Shown: one piece after another, positions 1 through 8,243 of the stretch
Layout: each line of letters opens with the position of its first letter
Position numbering within the stretch: position 1 is the first letter of the stretch
Assembly (NCBI GenBank): GCA_002869185.1
Contig: PKTN01000009.1
Span: forward strand, 186,001-250,000
Reading direction: 5' to 3'
From: Denitrovibrio sp.
Lineage (GTDB): Bacteria; Chrysiogenota; Deferribacteres; Deferribacterales; Geovibrionaceae
DNA: 64,000 nucleotides
Notes under the pieces: model-generated
Told to the model about the DNA's origin: nothing
The model's database searches: none
What the model saw: only the letters and a program-made list of their open reading frames with translations
Position numbers and translations under genes: made by a program

Positions 1-929
1 AGATACTGGCTAAGATAGTCACCACGGGCAAACATAAGCTTAAGTCTGTTTATGACCCGACATGCGGTAGTGGCTCGCTCCTTTTGCGTGTGGCGAAAGA
101 GGTCAAAGAGGTTTCTAACTTTTATGGTCAGGAGCTTAACAGGACAACATACAACCTCGCCAGAATGAATATGATCATGCACGATGTTCACTATAGAAAG
201 TTTGACATAAAGCAGGAGGATACGCTTGAGAATCCTCAGCATACAGATATGCGTTTTGAGGCGCTGGTGGCTAATCCGCCTTTCTCCGCTCAGTGGAGCG
301 CAAACCAACTCTTTATGACTGACGACAGGTTTAGCCAGTACGGTAAACTTGCACCTAAGAGTAAGGCTGATTTCGCCTTTGTCCAGCACATGATATATCA
401 GCTTGACGAGAACGGCACTATGGCTATCGTTCTGCCCCACGGGGTTCTCTTCAGGGGAGCGGCAGAGGGGCACATCAGAAGGTATCTGATAGAGAACAGA
501 AACTATCTCGATGCTGTGATCGGCTTGCCTGCTAATATCTTTTACGGAACAAGTATCCCTACATGCATACTGGTGTTTAAAAAGTGCCGGGAGGATGCAG
601 ATAATATACTTTTCATCGATGCTTCTAACGAGTTTGCAAAGGCGAAGAACCAGAACAGCCTGACAGATGAGAATGTAGCAAAAATCATAGAGACATTCAG
701 AAGCAGGACGACAATAGATAAATACTCTTACCTCGCACCACTTAGCGATATAGCAGAGAACGAATATAACCTGAATATCCCTAGATATGTCGACACCTTC
801 GAAGAGGAAGAGCCAGTCGACCTTGACGCTGTGACAGCAGAGCTTAAACAGCTAGACAGGGATATGAAAGAGAATGAGAGCAGCATAGCTTCGTTCTGTG
901 ATGAACTTGGTATCCCGACACCATTTTAA
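1..929 (+). CDS. hsdM: Type I restriction-modification DNA methyltransferase subunit HsdM (5' partial)
   Basis: N6-adenine methyltransferase subunit of a type I R-M complex; with HsdS it methylates the recognition sequence. The frame is open from the window edge, so the N-terminal part lies outside. Visible are the AdoMet-binding motif DPTCGSGS (around base 55-80) and the catalytic motif NPPF (around base 270), followed by the C-terminal region that contacts HsdS. About 309 codons are present of the roughly 500 usual for the family. The first internal ATG (84) falls after the AdoMet motif and is not the true start. It begins the operon hsdM-hepT-mnt::hsdS-2863-3424-hsdR and ends 12 bp before hepT. 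Confidence 0.95.
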   Translation, partial: ILAKIVTTGKHKLKSVYDPTCGSGSLLLRVAKEVKEVSNFYGQELNRTTYNLARMNMIMHDVHYRKFDIKQEDTLENPQHTDMRFEALVANPPFSAQWSANQLFMTDDRFSQYGKLAPKSKADFAFVQHMIYQLDENGTMAIVLPHGVLFRGAAEGHIRRYLIENRNYLDAVIGLPANIFYGTSIPTCILVFKKCREDADNILFIDASNEFAKAKNQNSLTDENVAKIIETFRSRTTIDKYSYLAPLSDIAENEYNLNIPRYVDTFEEEEPVDLDAVTAELKQLDRDMKENESSIASFCDELGIPTPF

Positions 930-941
930 GAGAGGAAGATT

Positions 942-1352
942 ATGAAATTAGATTTAACTTCTTTAAAAAAAGCGACTGAGAGCTTTCTGATAGCAATCGA
1001 AAAGTACGAGTCAGATAAAGATGATGAGTTTGTAAGGGATTCTGTTATCCAAAGGTTTGAGTATTCTTATGAGCTATCTACGAAAATGATAAAACGATAT
1101 CTTTCTGAAACATCAGCAGATCCTAGTATTGTTAATGAGCTATCATTCCAGGAGCATATCAGAGAAGCGTATACGAAAGGGCTCTTATTAAACAGTTGGG
1201 ATCAATGGAAGATATATAGAGAGGACAGAAACAGAACCTCTCACGGCTATGATGAAGAGAGTGCTAAAAGTATAGCTGAGAACGTAAAGCAGTTTCATGG
1301 TGAATTGCACTATCTAATAGAAAAACTAGAAGAGTACAACAGTAAACAATGA
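942..1352 (+). CDS. hepT: HepT-like HEPN-domain toxin (HI0074 family)
   Basis: 136-aa helical protein of the HI0074/HepT family, called nucleotidyltransferase substrate-binding protein in older annotations. Residues 96-103 read RNRTSHGY, an exact match to the HEPN/HepT signature RX4HXY (R96, H101, Y103). In characterised HepT/MNT pairs this motif forms the RNase site and the tyrosine is AMPylated by the partner MNT. The stop overlaps the next start (ATGA at 1349-1352), so translation is coupled to the MNT-HsdS fusion. Its place inside a type I R-M operon suggests a toxin whose antidote is part of the specificity subunit; that role is inferred. Confidence 0.85.
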   Translation: MKLDLTSLKKATESFLIAIEKYESDKDDEFVRDSVIQRFEYSYELSTKMIKRYLSETSADPSIVNELSFQEHIREAYTKGLLLNSWDQWKIYREDRNRTSHGYDEESAKSIAENVKQFHGELHYLIEKLEEYNSKQ

Positions 1353-2866
1353 AGTTAAATTTTGATGTAACAGCACAAGAATATGAAATAATACACTCTA
1401 TTTTGGAAGACTATCTTCAAAAGGCTGATGTATATGTCTTTGGTAGCAGGGCAAAACAGACCAGCAGGTTTAATTCTGATTTGGATTTGGCAATAGATGC
1501 AAATGAATTAGTTAGTAAAGAAACGCTGATAGATTTAAAAGAAGACTTTAACGACTCTAATTTGCGCTATAGCGTAGATATCGTTGATATAAATGCTATA
1601 GATGAAAACTTCAGAAAACTTGTGGATGCTGAAAAGGTGATGTTCGCATCTTTTGACAAGAAAACTATACCAAGTTTAAGATTCCCCGAATTCACAGGGG
1701 AGTGGGAAGAGAAAAGACTTAATGAAATAACTGATTATGTTGATTATAGAGGTAAAAGTCCTACAAAGACAGAAAAGGGGACTTTTCTTGTTACTGCCAA
1801 AAATATTAAGAAAGGGTATATCGATTATACTAACTCTAAAGAGTATATAAGTACAGATGATTATGATCAAGTTATGAAGAGAGGACTTCCGAGTCTTGAT
1901 GATGTTTTGTTGACTACAGAAGCACCATTAGGAAATGTTGCATTAGTAGATAATGAAAATATTGCTTTAGCCCAAAGAGTAATTAAGTTTAGAGGTAAAG
2001 AAAATAAGTTATTTAATAGGTTCTTGCTTCATGTGTTTATGAGCGACTGTTTTCAAAGGTTACTTATAACAAAAGCAATTGGAACAACTGTGCTAGGGAT
2101 ACAGGGAAAGGTTTTACATAATTTAAATTTATTTATTCCAAATATTGATGAGCAAGAGAAGATTGCGGCATTTTTGAGTGGTGTGGATGAGAGGGTTGAG
2201 CAGCTTAGCAGGAAGGTGTCACTCCTTGAGCGGTATAAGAAAGGGGTGATGCAGAAAATCTTCTCTCAAGAAATCCGCTTCAAAGCTGACGACGGCTCTG
2301 ATTTTCCCAACTGGCAAGAAAAGAAGTTAGGTGATGTTGGTGAAATTATTGGTGGCGGAACACCTGATACTAGTGAATTATCATATTGGGGTGGGGATAT
2401 AAAATGGTTTTCACCAACTGAAATAAAAAATAAATACATAAAAAATAGCAATAAAATGATTACCGAAACGGGCTTGAAGAATTCTTCTGCAAAAATCTTA
2501 CCCAAAGGAGCATTATTGCTTACAACAAGAGCAACTATTGGTGATGTAAGTATTGCATTAGATGACTGTACAACTAATCAAGGTTTTCAGTCTATCGTTG
2601 TTAATCGGCAACATTCAAATGAATTTATCTACTACCTTGTACTCACAATAACTAATAAAATTATCAAATATGCAAACGGATCGACTTTCTTAGAGATTAG
2701 CAAGAATGAGTTATCATCAATAAAAATACTGATTCCTGGCTTATTAGAACAACAAAAAATAACTAATTTTCTCAGTGATATTGATAACAATATTGAAGAG
2801 ACCAAAAAACAACTCGAACTGAATGAACAATTTAAAAAAGCACTTCTCCAGAGGATGTTTGTATGA
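1349..2866 (+). CDS. hsdS: MNT nucleotidyltransferase domain fused to type I specificity subunit HsdS
   Basis: 505-aa two-part protein. Residues 1 to about 100 are a minimal nucleotidyltransferase (MNT): GSRAKQTSRFNSDLDL gives the GS motif (G32, S33) and metal-binding aspartates D44 and D46, with a further D at 77-80. From about residue 103 a normal HsdS starts (SLRFPEFTGEWEEKRL), with two target-recognition domains, each followed by a coiled-coil spacer (about 250-300 and 460-505). No stop or frame change lies between the halves. MNT antitoxins AMPylate HepT, and HepT is encoded just upstream with a 4-base overlap. The two are usually separate genes, so the fusion ties the antitoxin to the DNA-recognition subunit. 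The 3' end overlaps the next gene (ATGA at 2863). Confidence 0.88.
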   Translation: MKLNFDVTAQEYEIIHSILEDYLQKADVYVFGSRAKQTSRFNSDLDLAIDANELVSKETLIDLKEDFNDSNLRYSVDIVDINAIDENFRKLVDAEKVMFASFDKKTIPSLRFPEFTGEWEEKRLNEITDYVDYRGKSPTKTEKGTFLVTAKNIKKGYIDYTNSKEYISTDDYDQVMKRGLPSLDDVLLTTEAPLGNVALVDNENIALAQRVIKFRGKENKLFNRFLLHVFMSDCFQRLLITKAIGTTVLGIQGKVLHNLNLFIPNIDEQEKIAAFLSGVDERVEQLSRKVSLLERYKKGVMQKIFSQEIRFKADDGSDFPNWQEKKLGDVGEIIGGGTPDTSELSYWGGDIKWFSPTEIKNKYIKNSNKMITETGLKNSSAKILPKGALLLTTRATIGDVSIALDDCTTNQGFQSIVVNRQHSNEFIYYLVLTITNKIIKYANGSTFLEISKNELSSIKILIPGLLEQQKITNFLSDIDNNIEETKKQLELNEQFKKALLQRMFV

Positions 2867-3423
2867 GTAAACAAAGAAAAGAAACCTTAATCGATGAGTT
2901 ATTAGTTTTTATGAATGATGAAATAGAGAGTACTGGACATACTATTGGCACTGTTCGTTTTGATTTCAGTGAACAAGGTGAAGACACAATAAAGTTTGCG
3001 GGTGATGCTGGTCTTGAATATGATGAATTGATGTTAATATTGAATACATGTAAAAGTCGTAAGTATATTATCCAGAAGATAATTGGTGCTGGACAGTATG
3101 GTCAATTAGAGCTTTCAGAAGAGGGACAAGGACGTGCAATATCAGTTGAAGCTGCAAAAATTGCCCCTCCAAGAAAAGAATCTTCAGAATTCCATATCGG
3201 TGAGCTTAATGCCTCTGGATCTATTCAGATCGGTAATAATAATACTCAAAATATTGAGAATTTTTTTACAACAATAGTTGAAAGAATTGATCAATCTGAT
3301 GCTACGGATGAGGAAAAGAAAGAGGCTAAAAATAGACTGAAAAGTTTTTTAGAGCACCCATTGACTAATACTGCACTAGGGTTAACGCCGTCTGTTATTA
3401 AGGGGCTTTTTGGAGTCGAATAA
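2863..3423 (+). CDS. Unrecognised operon protein with a RHIM-like amyloid motif
   Basis: 186-aa protein of unknown family, translationally coupled to hsdS (ATGA overlap). The N-terminal half (1-100) looks like a small globular, possibly winged-helix domain. At residues 117-128 it carries NASGSIQIGNNN. The core IQIG followed by N-x-N matches the RHIM consensus (I/V)Q(I/V/L)G seen in RIPK1 and RIPK3 and in bacterial amyloid signalling motifs. The C-terminal part (130-186) is helical and charged. In bacteria such motifs usually lie between a sensor and an effector domain. Function unknown; a structural or signalling role in the R-M/HepT locus is inference. The next gene starts directly after its stop. 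Confidence 0.6.
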   Translation: MSKQRKETLIDELLVFMNDEIESTGHTIGTVRFDFSEQGEDTIKFAGDAGLEYDELMLILNTCKSRKYIIQKIIGAGQYGQLELSEEGQGRAISVEAAKIAPPRKESSEFHIGELNASGSIQIGNNNTQNIENFFTTIVERIDQSDATDEEKKEAKNRLKSFLEHPLTNTALGLTPSVIKGLFGVE

Positions 3424-3666
3424 ATGGAAGAAAGTACTAAGGTTTCACTTCAATGTTTCTTTTGTTTCTCTGACCAGTTTGTATTACCTGACGAAGGTAA
3501 GGCTATATTGTCGGGTGACTTAGTTGAGTGTGCAAATTGTGGAAGACTAAATGACTACGATTCACTGATGAGAGTTGCGAAACGTAAGGGTATTGAGTGG
3601 GTTGAAGAGCAAGTGCAGGAAATGGTTGATGATTTTACAAAGCAACTAAAGAATGTCTTTAAGTAG
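3424..3666 (+). CDS. Small zinc-ribbon protein
   Basis: 80-aa protein starting immediately after the preceding TAA. Cysteine pairs CFFC (C11, C14) and CANC (C36, C39) form a C-x2-C-x21-C-x2-C zinc ribbon, followed by a helical acidic tail (50-80). I do not recognise the family. Its place between the RHIM-like gene and hsdR, in the same direction with no gap, makes it part of the R-M operon. A DNA- or protein-binding accessory role is plausible but not shown. Confidence 0.6.
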   Translation: MEESTKVSLQCFFCFSDQFVLPDEGKAILSGDLVECANCGRLNDYDSLMRVAKRKGIEWVEEQVQEMVDDFTKQLKNVFK

Positions 3667-3698
3667 GCTTTATTAGGGAATATTACGGTGAAAACTTT

Positions 3699-6551
3699 AT
3701 GAGTAAACAGTCGGAAGCGGTATTAGAAGAGAATTTAGTTAATCAGCTTGTCACCCTCGGTTTTGACAAGGTAAGCATCAGGGATGAGGCGGAGTTACTC
3801 GCTAACCTCAGAAAGCAGATAGAAACCCATAATAATATAGAGCTATCAGACAGGGAGTTTGACAAAATCCTTAACCACCTAGGCAAGGGTAATGTCTTTG
3901 ATAAGGCGAAAACCCTGCGTGACTGGTTTGCCCTCGACAGAGACGATGAAACCACCGTATACATACAGTTCCTAGACAGTGAGCACTGGTGTCAGAACAT
4001 TTATCAGGTGACTCATCAGGTCACTATCGAAGGTAAATACAAAAACAGATATGACGTAACGCTCCTCATAAACGGCTTGCCCCTTGTGCAGATAGAGCTT
4101 AAGCGGAGAGGGCTGGAGCTTAAGGAAGCTTTTAACCAGATTAACCGCTATCAAAAGCACTCTTTTGGCTTTAACAGTGCCCTGTTCAACTATGTTCAGA
4201 TATTCGTGATCAGTAACGGGGTAAACACTAAATATTACGCTAACAACAGAAAGCAGTCTTTCAAACAGACATTTTTCTGGTCGGATATAGATAATAATAA
4301 CATCACTAACCTTGATGAATTTGCTAACGTATTCCTCGAAAAGTGCCATATATCGAAGATGATATGTAAATATATTGTCCTCGCAGAAGTGCCAAAGATT
4401 CTTATGGTGCTCCGCCCTTATCAATTCTACGCTGTGGAAGAGATCATCGACAGGGTGAAGAACACTGACAAAAACGGATACATTTGGCATACAACCGGAT
4501 CAGGTAAGACACTTACTTCTTTCAAGGCAGCGCAGATACTTGTGACTATGCCTGAAGTGCATAAGGTCATCTTTGTTGTAGACAGGAAAGACCTCGACTT
4601 TCAAACCAGTAAGGAGTTCAACAGTTTCAGTGAAGGGAGTGTTGACGGTACTGACAACACTAAGGTGCTAGTCGATCAGTTCACTGACAAGCATATGAAG
4701 GGCAAGGGTGAGATGATCAAAAATGATCTGATAATCACCACCATACAGAAGCTTAACAACGCAATAAGCAAGCAAGCTTATCTCAAACAGATGGAGCAGC
4801 TTAAAGATAAAAAGGTTGTCTTCATATTCGATGAGTGCCACAGAAGCCAGTTCGGAGAAACACATAAGAACATAGTTGGTTTTTTCAATAATGCCCAGTT
4901 GATCGGCTTTACAGGTACTCCTATATTCCCTGAAAACGCAGTGGGCAATAAGTTCGGCAAGCGTACAACTGCGGAGCTTTTTGGCTAAAAGTTACATCAG
5001 TATGTCATCACAGATGCAATCGGCGATGATAATGTTCTGAAATTTTCTGTTGAGTATATCGGAAGATATAAAGAGAAGAAGGATAGCGAGACTTTTGTTG
5101 ATATTCAGGTGGAGAATATCGACACTAAAGAGCTTTTTGAAAGTGAAGAGCGGGTAAGCAAGATAGCTGATTATATCATTAGTAATTACGCGAGAAAGAC
5201 CCACTCAGGCGAGTTTAACGCTATGATGTGTGTTAGCTCTGTTGAAATGCTCATCAGGTATTACGAGCTGTTCAAAAAGAAGAGCAGTAAGCTTAAGATC
5301 GCTACAATATTTTCATACAGTGCGAATGAGGAAGACAAGGACGCAAACGGTATTGGCGAGCTGGAAGAGAGTGACGGTGCTCATGTGGACGAGTCTAAGA
5401 TCAATAAGCACTCAAGGGACAAGCTAGAAGAGTTTATTGGTGACTATAACGATATGTTTGACACGAAGTTTACTACTAAGGACTCGCAGAGTTTCTACAA
5501 CTACTACAATGATATATCTAAGAGAGTGAAGAGTAAGGACGTTGACCTGCTTCTGGTGGTGAATATGTTCCTTACGGGATTTGACGCTAAGCAGCTTAAT
5601 ACGCTCTTTGTAGATAAAAACCTAAAATATCACGGGCTGATTCAGGCTTTTTCAAGGACTAACCGTATCCTTAACGAACAAAAGAGTCAGGGGAATATAG
5701 TTTGTTTCAGGAATTTGAAAAAGAATACTGACGATGCGATAGCACTCTTTTCCAGAAAGGATGCGAAAGACATCATCCTTATGCAGCCTTATGATGATTA
5801 TGTGAAGCAGTTCAATGAGGCTTTTGTCGAGCTTATAAAGATAACCCCTAGTGTTAACAGTGTTGATGAACTGGCTGACGAAGAGGAACAGCTTAAGTTT
5901 ATCAAGGCTTTTAGGGAGCTGATGAGGCTTGTGAATATCCTGAAGGGGTTTAGTGACTTCAAGTGGTCTGATCTTTCTATGACTGAGCAGATGTTTGAGG
6001 ACTATAAGTCAAAATACCTCGATCTGTTTGAGAAGGTTAAAAATGACCGTGAGAGTTCTGAGAAAGTTTCGATACTTGAGGATGTTGACTTTGAGCTTGA
6101 GCTTATTCATAAGGACGAGATCAATGTTTCATACATACTGAAGCTTCTGGCGAAGTATAAAGAGGCTGACGAGAAGGATCAGAAAGCTCATAGAGATAAC
6201 ATTAATAACCTACTTAACACAACCCCTCAGCTTAGAAGTAAACGTGAGCTTATCGAAAGATTTATAGAAGAGAACCTGCCACATGTTAATGCTGAGGATA
6301 TCGATGCTGAATTTGATAAATTCTGGGATGAGGAACGGATCAAGGAGCTTGAAAAGATCGTTGAAGAGGAAGCTCTTATCAAAGATGAGGTGGTCTCTCT
6401 TATTGATAGATACATCTATGACGAAAGAAAGCCGCTTAATGATGAGGTCTTTAACGTCCTTGAAAATAAACCGAAGCTCCTTGAGCGTAAGAAGGTGATA
6501 CCAAGAGTCTTAGGCAAGATAATGGACTTTGTGGATAGGTTTTATAGATAA
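3699..6551 (+). pseudogene. hsdR: Type I restriction endonuclease subunit HsdR, split by an in-frame TAA
   Basis: Motor and nuclease subunit of the EcoR124I type. The frame runs 951 codons but is cut by TAA at 4986-4988, where relatives read LFG-E/D-x-LHKYVIT; here it is LFG-stop-KLHQYVIT, so GAA to TAA is the likely change. The first part has nuclease residues D119, E133, K135 and Q147-Y151 with the same spacing as EcoR124I, Walker A TTGSGKT, the DEAD-like FDECHRSQ and IGFTGTP. The second part, whose first ATG is 5109, has helicase motifs V-VI (MFLTGFDAKQLNTL, QAFSRTNR) and the C-terminal helices. Without readthrough the protein lacks helicase domain 2, so restriction is probably lost. A sequencing error could look the same. 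Confidence 0.88.
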
Positions 6552-6569
6552 CACTTACAGGTGAATCAA

Positions 6570-7574
6570 ATGGCAATATTTAGGCTAAATGAAGATTGTT
6601 TTGAGAAAATTGAGCAAACAAAATTCTCTAATGAGGGGATATTAGAAAGACAACACATTCAGAACGCACTAAAAAAGCAGATTAGTGTAATATCTCCAGA
6701 CATGTTAGTCATTGCAGAAGAGTTTGCTGAGTGGTCTGACAGTAGAAGAAGAATAGATTTGCTTTGTATAGATAGAGATGCAAATATCGTTGTTATTGAG
6801 CTGAAAAGAAACGACACTGGCGAACATATGGAACTACAAGCCATAAGATATGCGTCTATGGTTTCGACTTTAACGCTTAAGCGAGCTGTAGAGATTTAGC
6901 AAACCTACCTTGACTCTTCTGATTCTGGGCTAAATGCAAAGGATGAAATTCTAGGCTTTTTAGATTGTGCGGAAGAGGAAGTTGATTTCGCTTCTGACGT
7001 AAAAATAATATTAGTTTCAAGCGATTTTTCTAAAGAGTTAACCACATCGGTACTTTGGTTGAATGATAAAGGTTTAGATATAAAGTGTTTTAAACTGATA
7101 CCTTATAGGCTTAATGAAGAAGTCATAATCGATGTTCAGCAAATGATTCCTTTGCCTGAAGCAAAAGACTATCAAAACAAAATCAAAGAGCAGAAAGAAG
7201 AAAGAAGAGAAACAAGGGAATCGTCAAGAGATTATACAAGGTATACCTGTGATAACATTAAAGGTTTAACGAAAAGAGGACTTGTGTTCGTAGTCTGGAC
7301 GGAGTACTTGAAGAGTAATTCTAATATCACTATGGATAAGCTTGAGTCTGCCTTTCCAAAGGACATTAGAGGGAAATTGTTTGTTACAAAAGAGCATGCA
7401 CTTGATCAACAAAAGAGAAATAATAGAAATATTAATAGATATTTTCTAGAGAGTGAGGCAGTTGTCGAGATAGATGAGCAAGAGTATGTTATTTCAAATC
7501 AGTGGGGCAAGGATAACATTAGCAGATTCATTGAATGTGCTAGAAAGCTTGGGTATACCATTGACGCTGAGTAG
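6570..7574 (+). pseudogene. PD-(D/E)XK nuclease-like protein, split by an in-frame TAG
   Basis: About 335 codons in one frame, interrupted by TAG at 6897-6899 (RAVEI-stop-QTYLDSSDSG). The N-terminal piece has a NucS/DUF91-like nuclease core: RRIDLLCIDRD followed by VVIELKR, the D...ExK signature. The second piece continues in phase with no ATG until 7059 and ends in a conserved-looking C-terminal domain (GLVFVVWTEYLK to about the end). ATG 6570 preceded by ACAGGTG is a better start than the in-frame GTG at 6561. It lies 18 bp after hsdR in the same direction and is probably the last gene of the R-M operon. The lesion is a single codon, like that in hsdR. Confidence 0.75.
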
Positions 7575-7585
7575 AGAGCTTATTG

Positions 7586-7816
7586 TTATTTCTGAATGTC
7601 TAATTGCTCGGGTAAATCCCAACCCATAAGATCACATAATTTGCAGTAGTTTTTTAAATTGATATTGGCATTACCATTTAATATCTTGTGAGCCGTATCG
7701 GAATTCAATGCTTTACCGAGAGTGGTGGTGTTGAATTTTTTCTTAATTTCATCAACGTATTCTGGCTTTATTTTCACGAGATAGTTTTTATCTTTCATGT
7801 CGTTATAGTCACACAA
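7586..7816 (-). CDS. Small HTH-type repressor of the integrase module
   Basis: 76-aa protein (TTG start 7816; 70 aa if ATG 7798 is used; neither has a strong ribosome site). The segment TLGKALNSDTAHKILNGNANINLKNYCKLCDLMGW fits a short helix-turn-helix fold of the Cro/XRE kind. It is divergent from the excisionase-like gene and separated from it by three 12-bp operators, the usual layout of a lysogeny-type switch. That it binds those sites is inferred from position. Confidence 0.6.
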   Translation of the reverse strand: MCDYNDMKDKNYLVKIKPEYVDEIKKKFNTTTLGKALNSDTAHKILNGNANINLKNYCKLCDLMGWDLPEQLDIQK

Positions 7817-7840
7817 CTAAACTCAAAAATCAATAAAATT

Positions 7841-7914
7841 CGGAAAGCCGATTTTTTTGCTTGACATAATCGGAATTCCGCTATATTTTTTAATTGAGCT
7901 AATCGGAAATCCGA
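7841..7914. promoter_or_regulatory. Three 12-bp operators and a promoter between repressor and excisionase genes
   Basis: Three copies of ATCGGnnnTCCG: 7841-7852 (reverse: ATCGGCTTTCCG), 7869-7880 (ATCGGAATTCCG) and 7902-7914 (ATCGGAAATCCG). TTGACA at 7861-7866 and TATATT at 7882-7887 flank the middle copy with a short 15-bp spacer. A repressor on the middle site would block the rightward promoter. Confidence 0.7.
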
Positions 7915-7934
7915 GAAGGAAAAAGGAGGTCACA

Positions 7935-8243
7935 ATGTTTTTAGAGCAGACATTAGATGAACTTGTAACAGCTATCCATGAAATGAAGTGCAAGCTTGAG
8001 CAGCTTGAGTCTAATTTTTCAAATGAAGCAAGTGGTGAAGATGCTGAGTTTATAACCATAAAGCAGATTGGCGAGCATAAGGACTGGCCTTACTCTGACT
8101 CAGCGACAAGGAAGTTGATAACCAGAGGTAGGCTTACAGAAGGTGTTCACTACTTCAAAGTGGAGGGCAAGATCATATGCAAGTGGTCAGCTTGCAGAAG
8201 CTATCTAAGCAAGAACTTCTCTGGGCATTTAAGGAGTGCATAG
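7935..8243 (+). CDS. Excisionase-like / MerR-type HTH protein
   Basis: 102-aa protein starting at ATG 7935 behind AAAGGAGG. Residues about 1-35 are a heptad-like coiled coil (LDELVTAIHEMKCKLEQLESNF). Residues about 45-100 form a winged-helix domain of the AlpA/excisionase or DUF3853 kind (FITIKQIGEHKDWPYSDSATRKLITRGRL, then a wing). An in-frame upstream start at 7857 would run through the operators and is unlikely. Its stop TAG overlaps the GTG start of the integrase, so the two are co-translated. Probable role: directionality factor for the integrase. Confidence 0.65.
   Translation: MFLEQTLDELVTAIHEMKCKLEQLESNFSNEASGEDAEFITIKQIGEHKDWPYSDSATRKLITRGRLTEGVHYFKVEGKIICKWSACRSYLSKNFSGHLRSA

Noticed and set aside
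5109-6551. Second half of hsdR as a separate gene
   Set aside because: Same frame as the first half, and the bases between TAA and ATG 5109 encode conserved HsdR sequence (KLHQYVITDAIGDDNVLKF).
8177-8242. ATG 8177 as the integrase start
   Set aside because: It lies inside the excisionase-like gene without a ribosome site; GTG 8243 has AAGGAG at proper spacing and matches the usual N-terminus of the family.
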